NCBI GenBank assembly: GCA_900552455.1
Contig: URZX01000003.1
Location: forward strand, 1 to 64,000
Direction: 5' to 3'
From: an uncultured Peptococcaceae bacterium
GTDB lineage: Bacteria; Bacillota; Peptococcia; Peptococcales; Peptococcaceae
DNA: 64,000 bases
Part shown: positions 50,679 to 59,308 of the stretch, one piece after another
Numbering within the stretch: position 1 is the stretch's first letter
Layout of the letters: each line of letters begins with the position of its first letter
Translations under genes and position numbers: made by a program
The notes under the pieces: generated by a model
What the model saw: only the letters and a program-made list of their open reading frames with translations
What the model was told of the DNA's origin: nothing
Databases searched by the model: none

Positions 50679-51557
50679 TTATTCAGCAGATTCGCTGGAA
50701 AGAGCAGCAACTTCTTCCTTGGCGCTGCCGTCCTTGATGGACTGTGGAACGGTCAGTTCATATTTTTCGCAGAGCTCGTCATAGGTGCCATCTTCGATGA
50801 CAGCTGCGAGACCAGCGTTGATCTTGTCGAGCAGTTCGGTGTTTTCAGGGTCAACAGCGATGCCGTAGAAGACTGCCTGGTATGGTTCGCCGACGAGCTT
50901 CACATCGTCTGGACGCTGATCAACATATTCTTCACCAACTGGCAGGTCGACGATGACTGCGTCACAGCCACCATTGATGAGTTCCTGCAAGCAGGTGTTG
51001 TAGTTGTCCAGGATCTTGCCTTCAGCGATGGTGCCTGCTTCCTGCAGAGCGGTGACTTCGTCAGCACCGGTGGTACCGATCTGCGCAGCGACGGTCTTGC
51101 CAGCGAGGTCATCGGCGTTGTTGATGTCATTGTTGTCAGCAGCGACCATGATGGAGAGACTGGCGTCGATGTATGGGTCGGAGAATGCTACGCTTTCGAG
51201 ACGTTCAGGCGTGATGCTCATGCCGGCAGCAACGGCGTCGATCTGGCCAGTGGTCAGCGCGCCGGTGAGGGCGTCAAATTCCAGAGACTGGAATTCAACA
51301 TCGAAGCCCTGGCTTTCGCCGATGGCGGTCATCAGGTCGAGGTCGAAACCGGTCATGTTGCCTTCGTCATCCTGATATTCGAATGGGGCGAAGGTTGGGT
51401 TGGTGCCGACAACGACGACGCTGGAGCTTTCGCCAGAAGCGCTGCCTTCAGCAGCTGCGCTGCCGGTAGAAGCGGTGTCATTACCGCCGCAGCCGGCCAA
51501 CATGGTCACTGCCAGAGCGGCAGTGCATAACATTGCGATCCATTTTTTGTTTTTCAT
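50679..51557 (-). CDS. Polar amino-acid ABC transporter substrate-binding lipoprotein
   Basis: A 292-residue lipoprotein: signal peptide with lipobox LAGC and lipid-anchored Cys23, a Ser/Gly/Glu-rich linker, then an SBP type 3 domain. Ligand-cleft motifs are NPTFAPFEYQDDEGNMTGFDLDL (about 53-75) and AGMSITPERLESVAFSDPY (about 112). It captures a polar amino acid for the downstream permease and ATPase. The start at 51557 follows AGGAGAAGAG. A near-consensus promoter lies about 50 bases upstream. The specific amino acid cannot be read; glutamine, glutamate or cystine are options. Confidence 0.92.
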   Translation of the reverse strand: MKNKKWIAMLCTAALAVTMLAGCGGNDTASTGSAAAEGSASGESSSVVVVGTNPTFAPFEYQDDEGNMTGFDLDLMTAIGESQGFDVEFQSLEFDALTGALTTGQIDAVAAGMSITPERLESVAFSDPYIDASLSIMVAADNNDINNADDLAGKTVAAQIGTTGADEVTALQEAGTIAEGKILDNYNTCLQELINGGCDAVIVDLPVGEEYVDQRPDDVKLVGEPYQAVFYGIAVDPENTELLDKINAGLAAVIEDGTYDELCEKYELTVPQSIKDGSAKEEVAALSSESAE

Positions 51558-51603
51558 GATATCTCTTCTCCTCTGTGTTTTAATGAAAAAATAATATACC
51601 GTT

Positions 51604-51632
51604 ATTATAGGGCGGTGTGTATATTTTTGCAA
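51604..51632 (-). promoter_or_regulatory. Promoter of the amino-acid ABC operon
   Basis: Minus strand TTGCAA (51627-51632), 17-base spacer, TATAAT (51604-51609). Confidence 0.8.
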
Positions 51633-51742
51633 TCACTTTCTGACCATTCTTAATAAAAAATGCGAAGAAATCCATTAATTTCATCTATCTGCGCGCAAAA
51701 ATCATACAGCGACGATGCATAATCTCCTGCATATGCTGCATA

Positions 51743-52441
51743 TCAACGAATGGCGCTGGCGATCGTCAGGCTCTGCACCTCGCGCACGCCGGCTTTGTGC
51801 AACGTGCGCGCGCAGGAAAGGAGCGTACTGCCGGTGGTCATGACGTCGTCGACGAGGAGCACACGCTTGCCGCGGAGCTCTGCCAGCGCGCGCTCAGGCA
51901 CAGCGAAGGCGCCGCTCACATTCTGCACGCGCTCCGCTTTTGAAAGACCAACCTGGTGGCGCGTGTTGACGACGCGCAAAAGCAGATCGTCGCGCGCCGG
52001 AAGCTGCCAGCGCTTCGCCAGCTCGCGCGCGAAGAGCCAGCTTTGGTTGTAGCCGCGCTCGCGCAGGCGCGCTTTGTGCAGCGGCACAGGAATGATGACA
52101 TCGACCGCCGGCACTGGTCGCGTGGCAGCGAGCGCTGCGAATCCTTCGGCGCGCCAGGGCTCACCCGCATATTTGAAGCGCAGGATCGCTTCGCGCACCG
52201 TCTCTGTATAAGGAAGGAAAGCGGTGTTGCCGGTGAAATATTTCGGCCAGTCGCGGCAGGTGTCGCAGACTGGTGCGCGTGAGCCAAAATGTCCGCAGCG
52301 CCGACACTGGCCCTCGTGGGCGGCGAAATTTTCCCAGCGCGCCAGACAGTCGTCGCAGACAGAGAGCGTCTCAGCGCGATTTTCGCAGAGCACACACATG
52401 CTCGGATTGGGAAAGAGCAAGGCAATGAGTTGTTGCCACAT
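51743..52441 (-). CDS. comF: ComF-family phosphoribosyltransferase-like protein
   Basis: A 232-residue protein. The N-terminal zinc-ribbon region has CVLC, CDDC, CRRC and CDTC pairs (residues about 15-65). The C-terminal half is a type I PRTase fold: IPVPLHKARLRERGYNQS (about 115) and the PRPP loop VLLVDDVMTTGSTL (about 197). ComF is needed for DNA uptake in transformable bacteria, though the gene also occurs in species without known competence. Start at 52441 follows AGGAGG. It stands alone between the amino-acid transporter and the divergent aconitase gene. Confidence 0.88.
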   Translation of the reverse strand: MWQQLIALLFPNPSMCVLCENRAETLSVCDDCLARWENFAAHEGQCRRCGHFGSRAPVCDTCRDWPKYFTGNTAFLPYTETVREAILRFKYAGEPWRAEGFAALAATRPVPAVDVIIPVPLHKARLRERGYNQSWLFARELAKRWQLPARDDLLLRVVNTRHQVGLSKAERVQNVSGAFAVPERALAELRGKRVLLVDDVMTTGSTLLSCARTLHKAGVREVQSLTIASAIR

Positions 52442-52500
52442 GAGCACAGCCTCCTTATTGTCAGAACGTTTGCATTTAGCGTAAACCACCATTCGCCATC

Positions 52501-52529
52501 TTGCAAGGAAATTCAAGAAAGCGTATAAT
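52501..52529 (+). promoter_or_regulatory. Promoter of aconitase
   Basis: TTGCAA (52501-52506), 17-base spacer, TATAAT (52524-52529), then AAGGAGG before the ATG. Confidence 0.8.
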
Positions 52530-52562
52530 TATTTTATTCTATAGGATTCAAGGAGGAAACAC

Positions 52563-54497
52563 ATGCCTACATTAACAGAAAAGATCCTCGCTGCGCATCT
52601 CACCGATGGTGAAATGAAGCCAGGCAACGAGATCGGTCTGCGCATTGACCAGACCCTCACCCAGGATTCCACCGGTACGATGGCGTATCTCGAGCTGGAA
52701 GCCATGGGCATCGACCGTGTAAAAACCGAACGCTCCGTGGCCTACATCGACCACAACATGCTGCAGAGCGGCCCGGAAAATTTTGACGACCATCTCTTCA
52801 TCCAGAGCGCTGCCGAAAACTTCGGCATCACCTACAGCCGTCCAGGCAACGGCATCTGCCACCAGGTGCATCTGGAAAACTTCGGCATCCCAGGTAAAAC
52901 CCTCATCGGTTCCGACAGCCACACGCCAACTGGCGGCGGCCTCGGCATGATCGCCATCGGCGCCGGCGGCGTTGACGTAGCCGCAGCCATGGCTGGCCGC
53001 AGCTACTACATCACCTGCCCGGAAGTCATCGAAGTGCGTCTGACTGGCAAGCTCCGCACCGGCGTTTCTGCGAAGGACATCATTCTCTATGTGCTGCAGC
53101 AGGAAACCGTCAAGGGCGGCGTCAACAAGGTCTACGAATACACCGGCGACGGCGTGAAAACCCTGAGCGTTCCAGAACGCGCCACGATCACGAACATGGG
53201 CGCAGAGCTCGGCGCTACCTGCTCGATCTTCCCTAGCGACGAAAACACCAAGGTCTACATGGACAGCATGGGCCGCGGCGATCAGTGGATCCCTCTGGCT
53301 GCTGACGACGACGCCCAGTACCTGAAAACGATCCACGTTGATCTCAGCGCTCTCGAACCAATGACCGCCTGCCCACACAGCCCGGACAAGGTTGTCACCG
53401 TGGAAAGCCTCTCCGGCATGAAGATCAACCAGGTCGCCATCGGCAGCTGCACGAACTCGTCCTATCTGGATTTGGCACGCTGCGCCGCCATCCTCAAGGG
53501 CCAGAAGGTTGCTGAAAATGTCAGCCTCGTCATCTCCCCAGGCTCCCGCACGATCCTCAAGCAGATGGCCAGCGATGGCATTCTCTCCATCTTCCTCGAA
53601 GCCGGCGCGCGCATCCTCGAATGCGGCTGCGGTCCTTGCATCGGCATGGGCCAGGCGCCAAACACCGACGGCGTCAGCCTGCGCACCTTCAACCGCAACT
53701 TCTTCGGCCGCAGCGGCACCAAGAGCGCCCAGGTTTATCTCGTCAGCCCTGAAACCGCAGCGATCTCTGCCATCACCGGCGTGCTCACGAGCCCAGCCGG
53801 CGACGAACGTCTCGCTGGCGTGACGGTGCCAGAACGCTACGACCGCGACGACCATCTCTTCATCTTCCCTAGCGACGAAAAGATCGGCCACACGCCGCTC
53901 GTCAAAGGGCCAAACATCAAGGGCGTGCCACTGGGCGAACCAGTCGCTGAAACCCTCAGCGGCAAAGTCGCTGCTTATCTGGAAGACAACATCACCACCG
54001 ACCACATCATGCCTTCCAACGCATCGCTCCTGCCATTCCGCTCCAACATTCCGCATCTGGCCAACTTCTGCCTGACGCCATCCGACGCCGACTTCCCAAG
54101 CCGCTGCCAGGAAATGCAGGGCACAGAATACGCGCCGATCATCGTCGCCGGCGACAACTACGGCCAGGGTTCCAGCCGCGAACACGCAGCCCTCGCGCCA
54201 CTCTATCTCGGCGTCAAGGCCGTCATCGCCAAGAGCTTCGCACGTATCCACAAGGCCAACCTGATCAACAACGCGATCATCCCAATGACCTTTGCAAATC
54301 CTGCCGACTACGACGATTTCAACCTCGGCGACGTGCTCAGCTTCAGCGACCTGCCAGCGCAGATCAAAGCGCGCAAGGTGACCGTGAAAAACGAAACCAC
54401 TGGCAAAACCTACGAACTCAACCTTGAGCTCGGCGAACGCCAGGAACGCCTGCTGCTCGAAGGCGGCCTTCTGACCTCCATCAAACACGGAAAATAA
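52563..54497 (+). CDS. Aconitate hydratase (short, about 640-residue type)
   Basis: 4Fe-4S enzyme isomerising citrate to isocitrate via aconitate; in fermenters it supplies 2-oxoglutarate for glutamate. 644 residues, the compact form common in anaerobic Bacillota and related to the mitochondrial and IPMI large-subunit fold. Cluster ligands are Cys296 (GSCTNSS), Cys356 and Cys359 (CGCGPC). The substrate loop [12 protein letters not shown] lies at about 117-128. C-terminal swivel domain contains [16 protein letters not shown] (about 528). Its own promoter and terminator; no citrate synthase or isocitrate dehydrogenase is adjacent. Confidence 0.95.
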   Translation: MPTLTEKILAAHLTDGEMKPGNEIGLRIDQTLTQDSTGTMAYLELEAMGIDRVKTERSVAYIDHNMLQSGPENFDDHLFIQSAAENFGITYSRPGNGICHQVHLENFGIPGKTLIGSDSHTPTGGGLGMIAIGAGGVDVAAAMAGRSYYITCPEVIEVRLTGKLRTGVSAKDIILYVLQQETVKGGVNKVYEYTGDGVKTLSVPERATITNMGAELGATCSIFPSDENTKVYMDSMGRGDQWIPLAADDDAQYLKTIHVDLSALEPMTACPHSPDKVVTVESLSGMKINQVAIGSCTNSSYLDLARCAAILKGQKVAENVSLVISPGSRTILKQMASDGILSIFLEAGARILECGCGPCIGMGQAPNTDGVSLRTFNRNFFGRSGTKSAQVYLVSPETAAISAITGVLTSPAGDERLAGVTVPERYDRDDHLFIFPSDEKIGHTPLVKGPNIKGVPLGEPVAETLSGKVAAYLEDNITTDHIMPSNASLLPFRSNIPHLANFCLTPSDADFPSRCQEMQGTEYAPIIVAGDNYGQGSSREHAALAPLYLGVKAVIAKSFARIHKANLINNAIIPMTFANPADYDDFNLGDVLSFSDLPAQIKARKVTVKNETTGKTYELNLELGERQERLLLEGGLLTSIKHGK

Positions 54498-54498
54498 T

Positions 54499-54556
54499 AG
54501 TTGGGAGTGAGCCGCTGCGCGGGAAAACTCGCTGCGCTCGTTTTCAGTGAGGAGTT
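54499..54556 (+). repeat. Dispersed double-hairpin intergenic repeat, copy 4
   Basis: AGTTGGGAGTGAG, CCGC/GCGG stem, GAAAACTCGC/GCTCGTTTTC stem, CAGTGAGGAGT. Nearly the same as the reverse complement of 5963-6029. The spacer's right end (AACTCCTAACTCC, about 54640) is complementary to its left end. Confidence 0.65.
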
Positions 54557-54677
54557 TTGAATACTGCTGTGCGGAGGGCGCATCTCTATGCGAATCTCTG
54601 TTAAATGTGAATCAACGTTACATACAGCAGACAAGCCAACTCCTAACTCCAAATTCCTAATTCCTAACTAAAAACTC

Positions 54678-54716
54678 AGCCATCCACGAAAATTTTTCGT
54701 GGGTGGCTATCTTTTT
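54678..54716 (+). terminator. Terminator after aconitase
   Basis: AGCCATCCACGAAAA pairs with TTTTCGTGGGTGGCT, followed by TATCTTTTTG. It lies about 180 bases past the stop, after the repeat. Confidence 0.8.
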
Positions 54717-54785
54717 GTCCAGGTGGATTGTTATTATAGATAGCGTTGACGCAAAATTGTTTTTTATTCCAGAAGGAGGGACGCA

Positions 54786-55319
54786 GTGGACACCGACCTC
54801 ATTCTCATTCGACAAATGAAGCGCGGCGACGACGCCGCTTTTGATGCGTTCGTGCGCAAATATTATGCAGACATTCTGCGCTACTGCGCCTTCCACAGCA
54901 AAGACCGCGAGGAAGCGGAGGATCTGACACAGGAAACCTTCGTGCGCTTCTTTGCGAAGCTTTCGGAATATCGCCACGTCGGAAAAGCGAAGAATTATCT
55001 TTACACGATCGCCGCCAATCTCTGCAAAAATGCGTTCGCCAAGCGCGTGCCGCTGACTGCGGAGGAAGAAACGCTGGAAGCGCTCGGCGAGCGCGCAGCA
55101 GACGCGGAAAATGCCGCGACGACCCATCTGCTTTTGGAATGGGCGCTGGGAGAACTGCCGCCGGAGCAGCGCGAGGTCGTCATCCTGCATTACTACCAGG
55201 ATCTGAAGCAGCGGGAGATCGCCGAGATCCTCGAGATCGGCCTGCCGCTGGTGAAATATCGGCTGCGCCAGGCAAAGCTGCGGCTCAGCGAGCTCATTGG
55301 GAAGGAGGAAACGCCATGA
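54786..55319 (+). CDS. ECF-type RNA polymerase sigma factor
   Basis: A 177-residue sigma-70 family member with only regions 2 and 4. Region 2: FDAFVRKYYADILRYCAFHSKDREEAEDLTQETFVRFF (about 19-56). Region 4: LPPEQREVVILHYYQDLKQREIAEILEIGLPLVKYRLRQAKLRL (about 123-166). Starts at GTG 54786 with AAGGAGG upstream. It overlaps the next membrane-protein gene by four bases, the usual sigma/anti-sigma coupling. Likely controls its own operon, which ends in an ABC exporter, in response to envelope or antibiotic stress. Confidence 0.92.
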   Translation: MDTDLILIRQMKRGDDAAFDAFVRKYYADILRYCAFHSKDREEAEDLTQETFVRFFAKLSEYRHVGKAKNYLYTIAANLCKNAFAKRVPLTAEEETLEALGERAADAENAATTHLLLEWALGELPPEQREVVILHYYQDLKQREIAEILEIGLPLVKYRLRQAKLRLSELIGKEETP

Positions 55320-56074
55320 CATTGGACGAATTGCTACAAAACGACAGCGCCACCATCGCGCCACGCGAGGAACACATCTGCGCAACGGTGGCCGCTGCCC
55401 GCGCCAGCTTCCTGCGTGCAGAAAGCGAAATGCCGCTCTCGCGCACAGCTTTTCTCGGCGCACAGCTGGCCCTCATCCAAAAACGCTGGTGGCTGGCGCA
55501 GGCGTTGCTGCTCGTGCTGGTGGCGCTGGCGCTGCCGGGATTGGCCGAGATCGAACTCATGGCGCGCGGGCTCGGCGTTACAGCGGCGCTCTTCGTCATT
55601 CTCGTGATCCCGGAATTTGCCAGAAACAGCAGCGCAAACGCCATGGAGATCGAGGGCACAACCCACTACACCCTGCGCCACATCTACGCAGCGCGGCTGG
55701 TGCTCTTCGGCGGCGTCGATCTCGTCATCCTCACAGGCTTCTGCGGCGCGCTGACGCTGGCGCTGCAGCTTTCTCTTGCAGCGCTGGTGACACAGTTCCT
55801 GCTGCCGCTGGTGACGACGGCCTGTCTCTGCTTCGCGGTGCTTTCCAGCCCGCGCGCTGCCCAGGGAACAGTGGCGGTCTGCGCCTGTCTCTTCTGGAGC
55901 GGCGTGTGGTGGCTCATCGTCGCAAGCGACGGTCTCTACAGCCAGATCGCGCTGCCGCTCTGGCTCGTGCTCTTTGCGCTGAGCCTGCTCGCGCTGGCGA
56001 TCTTCGCGCGCCGTTATCTCAAACATGCTACTGAACAATGGGAGGGACAACCACATGGAACTCTGTATGACTGA
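55316..56074 (+). CDS. Putative membrane anti-sigma factor
   Basis: A 252-residue protein whose first 65 residues are soluble (MTLDELLQNDSATIAPREEH...) and the rest forms about six helices. The position (ATGA overlap with the sigma gene) and a cytoplasmic N-terminus before membrane spans fit an anti-sigma factor, although no zinc-finger HxxxCxxC motif is seen. It overlaps the following ATPase gene by 20 bases. The frame extends further back, but ATG 55316 has the GGAAGGAGG ribosome site. Not assigned to a named family. Confidence 0.7.
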   Translation: MTLDELLQNDSATIAPREEHICATVAAARASFLRAESEMPLSRTAFLGAQLALIQKRWWLAQALLLVLVALALPGLAEIELMARGLGVTAALFVILVIPEFARNSSANAMEIEGTTHYTLRHIYAARLVLFGGVDLVILTGFCGALTLALQLSLAALVTQFLLPLVTTACLCFAVLSSPRAAQGTVAVCACLFWSGVWWLIVASDGLYSQIALPLWLVLFALSLLALAIFARRYLKHATEQWEGQPHGTLYD

Positions 56075-56942
56075 TCTCACAAAACGCTTCGGCCACTTCA
56101 CTGCCGTCGACAGTGTGACGCTTGCGATGACCCACGGCGTCTATGGTCTCTTGGGCGTCAACGGTGCTGGCAAGACGACGCTGATGCGCATGCTCTGCAC
56201 GCTGCTGGCGCCGAGCGCTGGCACGATCACCTACGACGGCCGGGATATTTTCGCCATGGACGCCGACTACCGCGATCTGCTCGGCTATCTGCCGCAGGAA
56301 TTTGGCTTCTACCCGGATTTTTCCGTGCGCGACTATCTGCGCTACATCGCCACCCTCAAAGGCGTGCGTCCGGTGGTGGCGCGCGACCGCGTGGAACGGC
56401 TGATCCGCCAGGTCGGCCTGGAAAAAGTTGCGACGCGCAAGATGAAACGGCTTTCCGGCGGCATGAAACGCCGCGCCGGCATCGCTCAGGCGATGCTCAA
56501 CGATCCGCGCATCCTCATCCTCGACGAGCCGACAGCGGGGCTAGATCCGAACGAGCGCATCCGCTTCCGCAATCTCATCAGCGAGCTCGCCGAAGATCGG
56601 CTCGTCCTGCTCTCGACCCACATCGTCAGCGACGTGGAGTACATCGCCGACGAGATCTGGCTCATGAAAGAGGGGCGCATCGCAGAACAGGGCACCGCCG
56701 ACAGCCTCATCCGCGCCATGCACGACGATGTCTGGCGCGTGACGGTGCCGCGGGCGCAGGTTTCTGGCTACATGGCGCGCTTCAAAGTCGCAAACGTCAA
56801 AACCAGCACCGATGGCGCGGAGCTGCGCATCGTGTCATCGGTGCGTCCAACGCCGGACGCTGTACAGGAGGCACCAACTCTTGAAGATGTGTTCCTCTAT
56901 CATTTCGGCGAAGCAGGAGGTGAGCAGTATGCTCTTCTATGA
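56055..56942 (+). CDS. ABC exporter ATP-binding protein (BcrA/NatA-like)
   Basis: A 295-residue ATPase: Walker A GVNGAGKTT (about 35), Q-loop LPQEFGFYPDFSV (about 78), signature LSGGMKRRAGIAQAML (about 131), Walker B ILILDEPTAGLDP (about 151) and a C-terminal extension as in ABC-2 exporters. Start 56055 uses GGAGGG upstream; an in-frame ATG ten codons earlier lacks a site. It overlaps the anti-sigma gene before it and the permease after it (14 bases), so all four genes are tightly coupled. Confidence 0.92.
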   Translation: MELCMTDLTKRFGHFTAVDSVTLAMTHGVYGLLGVNGAGKTTLMRMLCTLLAPSAGTITYDGRDIFAMDADYRDLLGYLPQEFGFYPDFSVRDYLRYIATLKGVRPVVARDRVERLIRQVGLEKVATRKMKRLSGGMKRRAGIAQAMLNDPRILILDEPTAGLDPNERIRFRNLISELAEDRLVLLSTHIVSDVEYIADEIWLMKEGRIAEQGTADSLIRAMHDDVWRVTVPRAQVSGYMARFKVANVKTSTDGAELRIVSSVRPTPDAVQEAPTLEDVFLYHFGEAGGEQYALL

Positions 56943-58152
56943 ACTGAAGAAAATTTTCGGCCGCACCGGTGGTAAGATCGCTCTCATCGTGCTAGCCATT
57001 GGCCTGGCAGTCATCTGCTACAGCGCCACGCTGCAAGTGAGCTACACCGACGAAAATGGCGACTCTCATACCGGTCCGACCGCTGCGCGCGACCTGCGCG
57101 ACGCGAAAAACGAATGGGCCGGACCGATCGACCAGGCGATGATCACGCGCGCCATCGACGTCAATCAACAGATCATCTCCTCGGAGGATTACAATTCCAC
57201 CGACATTCAGCGCCAGAACATGGCCTACCATGGCACCCAGGGTTACGCCACCATTCGCAGCCTCATTGCGCAAACCTATGGCGGCTTCAATGAGTACGAT
57301 TATTATCGCCTCGACACCCTGACGCCCGACGAAGCCGGCCAGCTTTACGACCTGCGTGTGCAGAATCTCAAAGAATGGCTGGCACGTCCGGATATCAGCT
57401 TCTCGTCTGCTGAGGAAGACTATCTCGTGGAACACTACGAAGCCATGGAGACCCCCCTCTATTACGAATACAACGATGGCTGGGAAACCCTGCTCTATTA
57501 CATGCCGACGTTGGTGATGTTCCTCGTTTACGTCATCATTTTTCTCACGAGCGGCATCTTCCCGTGTGAAGGGCACTGGAAATCCGACGCCATCTTCTTC
57601 TCTACCTGGCGTGGACGCCACAAAGCCGTGCGCACAAAAATTGCTGCCGCCCTCGTCACCACGACCGTGCTTTACTGGCTCGTCATCGCCATCTACACCC
57701 TCGTCGTGCTGGCGCTCCTCGGCGCAGACGGTGCTGACGGCGCCTTTCAGCTGCTCAAGTGGACAGCATTCTACAATCTCACGATCGTCCAGGCCTACGC
57801 ACTCTCCGTGCTCGGCGGCTACATCGGCGTGATTTTTCTCGCGCTGCTGGCGATGCTTATGAGCGTCCTCACGCGCTCGCAGGTCGTCGGTGTGATCGTG
57901 CCCTTTGTTGTCGTGCTCGCTGCGAATTTTGCCAACAGCATCCTCTCAAACTGGGAAGTGCTGCCAAGCATTCTCGGCCTGCTGCCGGACCAGCTTCTGC
58001 AGCTTAGCGTGGTACTCGACGATTTCAACCTCTACACGGTCTTTGGCCACGTCACCGGCTCTGTGCCGCTGCTCTTCCTCCTCTACAGCGCGCTCTCCCT
58101 GGCGCTGATCCCGCTGGTCTACCGCGTCTACCGCAAAAGCCAGGTACGGTGA
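56929..58152 (+). CDS. ABC-2 type exporter permease
   Basis: A 407-residue membrane protein: one N-terminal helix (about 18-34), a long external domain (about 35-180), then about five to six helices (MPTLVMFLVYVIIFLTSGIF, TTTVLYWLVIAIYTLVVLALL, and so on). Partner of the preceding ATPase; only one permease gene, so probably a homodimer. Start ATG 56929 follows AGGAGG. Last gene of the sigma/anti-sigma/ABC operon. Cargo unknown. No rho-independent terminator is evident at its end; a repeat element follows. Confidence 0.85.
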   Translation: MLFYELKKIFGRTGGKIALIVLAIGLAVICYSATLQVSYTDENGDSHTGPTAARDLRDAKNEWAGPIDQAMITRAIDVNQQIISSEDYNSTDIQRQNMAYHGTQGYATIRSLIAQTYGGFNEYDYYRLDTLTPDEAGQLYDLRVQNLKEWLARPDISFSSAEEDYLVEHYEAMETPLYYEYNDGWETLLYYMPTLVMFLVYVIIFLTSGIFPCEGHWKSDAIFFSTWRGRHKAVRTKIAAALVTTTVLYWLVIAIYTLVVLALLGADGADGAFQLLKWTAFYNLTIVQAYALSVLGGYIGVIFLALLAMLMSVLTRSQVVGVIVPFVVVLAANFANSILSNWEVLPSILGLLPDQLLQLSVVLDDFNLYTVFGHVTGSVPLLFLLYSALSLALIPLVYRVYRKSQVR

Positions 58153-58219
58153 GAAGAGTGAGGAGTGAGCCCTTCGGGCCGAACGCGCTTCGCTTGTTCG
58201 GAGTGAGGAGTGAGAAGTT
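58150..58219 (+). repeat. Dispersed double-hairpin intergenic repeat, copy 5
   Basis: GAGTGAGGAGTGAG, GCCCTTCGGGC stem, CGAACGCG/CGCTTGTTCG stem, GAGTGAGGAGTGAGAAG. Same plan as 54499-54556 but with different stem sequences. Confidence 0.6.
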
Positions 58220-58303
58220 ATTTTTTGTAAAATGTGAAGGCGCGTTGCGCTCGCGCAGAAAGATCTCTGGCGCAAAAAATCCGCTACAAATCTTCTGCCG
58301 ACA

Positions 58304-58439
58304 TTGACAGAAATTTTGGCGGATGGTAAACTATAAACAGAAAGGGCACTGCCGATAAGCGGTTTGCTCAGATTCGATCAGAAACAACTATGACGAATGT
58401 CACAGAAGCCGTCACTTTGCCGAGTGGCGGTTTCTGCGT
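58304..58439 (+). ncRNA. Candidate antisense RNA convergent with the small peptide gene
   Basis: TTGACA (58304-58309), 17 bases, TAAACT (58327-58332). The predicted RNA of about 100 bases ends at the hairpin 58404-58435 (AGAAGCCGTCACT / AGTGGCGGTTTCT), which also covers the 3' end of the peptide gene on the other strand. It carries a 17-codon frame (MTNVTEAVTLPSGGFCV) without a good ribosome site, so an RNA role is preferred. Confidence 0.5.
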
Positions 58440-58489
58440 TTAACGATGATGGTGACTGTGTAAGCCCCTATATGCAACGTAATGCGCAT
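58412..58489 (-). CDS. 25-residue basic peptide, type I toxin-like
   Basis: Short peptide beginning MRITLHIGAYTVTIIVK and ending RRNRHSAK: an amphipathic or hydrophobic first part and a basic end. Evidence that it is real: a strong ribosome site (AGGGGGTGA, six bases upstream), a perfect TTGACA-N17-TACAAT promoter about 85 bases upstream, a structured leader (GTCCCGTAAGGGAC hairpin), and related decayed copies at 36.6 kb. The stop codon lies inside a hairpin shared with a convergent transcript. The plan is that of type I toxin-antitoxin loci; I do not recognise a named family, and toxicity is untested. Confidence 0.55.
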   Translation of the reverse strand: MRITLHIGAYTVTIIVKRRNRHSAK

Positions 58490-58571
58490 ACGCTTCACCC
58501 CCTTTCGGAAGTGTAGCAAACCGCCTACCGTTATAAAATGGCAATGCCCCTGTCCCTTACGGGACAACTTT

Positions 58572-58600
58572 ATTGTATCCGAGCGCCGGACGCTTGTCAA
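58572..58600 (-). promoter_or_regulatory. Promoter of the small peptide gene
   Basis: Minus strand TTGACA (58595-58600), 17-base spacer, TACAAT (58572-58577). Confidence 0.8.
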
Positions 58601-58708
58601 TGATTCTCGCGCGAACAGCTTTCAATCACAGCCGCACGTACTCACGCGTGCGGCTGTGTTCATTTTACGACGATAAAAAATCCTTTGGTGTACAATATAC
58701 GCGAAAAG

Positions 58709-58725
58709 GTCTATACTAAATAGAC
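58709..58725. promoter_or_regulatory. Palindrome upstream of the chromate-transporter genes
   Basis: GTCTAT-ACTAA-ATAGAC, perfect six-base arms. It overlaps a possible -10 (TATACT) 20 bases before the ribosome site, a plausible repressor operator. Confidence 0.45.
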
Positions 58726-58744
58726 TGCACAAAGGAGGAGTTCT

Positions 58745-59308
58745 ATGGAAGAAAAAGTTTCGCTGTTCAAGCTGTTCTGCGCCACGTTCACGCTGAGCGC
58801 GTTCACTTTTGGCGGCGGTTACGTCATCATCACGCTGATGAAGGACCGCTTCGTCGATAAATATCACTGGCTCGAAGAAAACGAAATGCTCGACATGGTC
58901 TCGATCGCTCAGTCGGCGCCGGGGCCGATCGCTGTCAACGGCTCGGTCATCACTGGCTACAAGCTGCGCGGTATTCCCGGCGTCTTGGCGGCTGTGCTCG
59001 GCACGGCGCTGCCGCCGTTTCTGATCATCACGATCATTTCCTTTTTCTACGACGCCTTCGCCGATAATTTCGTTGTCGCCCAGCTGCTCGAAGGGATGCA
59101 GGCTGGTGTCGGCGCAGTCATCGCGTCCGTCGTCTACGACATGGCCGCCGGCGTTGTCAAAGGGCATTCGCCCTTCGCCGATCTGATCATGGTCGTCTCC
59201 TTCATCGTCACCTGCTTCTTCGGCGTCAGCGTCATCGACGTCGTCCTCGTCTGCATCGTGCTCGGCATCATCCGCACGCTGCTCCTGCGAAAGGAGGCGG
59301 AGCGATGA
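58745..59308 (+). CDS. Chromate transporter, N-terminal-type half (ChrA family)
   Basis: A 187-residue membrane protein with one CHR domain: FGGGYVIITLMKDRFVDKYHWL (about 22-43), SIAQSAPGPIAVNGSVITG (about 56-74) and six or so helices. Short CHR proteins work in pairs made from two genes of opposite topology; the second gene follows with a four-base overlap. Biological substrate may be chromate or another oxyanion such as sulfate. GGAGGAG precedes ATG. A palindrome lies in the promoter region, but no ChrB regulator is encoded nearby. Confidence 0.88.
   Translation: MEEKVSLFKLFCATFTLSAFTFGGGYVIITLMKDRFVDKYHWLEENEMLDMVSIAQSAPGPIAVNGSVITGYKLRGIPGVLAAVLGTALPPFLIITIISFFYDAFADNFVVAQLLEGMQAGVGAVIASVVYDMAAGVVKGHSPFADLIMVVSFIVTCFFGVSVIDVVLVCIVLGIIRTLLLRKEAER

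Noticed and set aside
52572-54488. 638-codon minus-strand open frame
   Set aside because: Antisense to aconitase; a frame shadow caused by GC-rich third positions.
58304-58600. Classification as a par/Fst locus
   Set aside because: Fst loci have direct repeats giving complementary 5' regions; here the shared word is inverted, so the two RNAs carry the same sequence, and the peptide does not resemble Fst.
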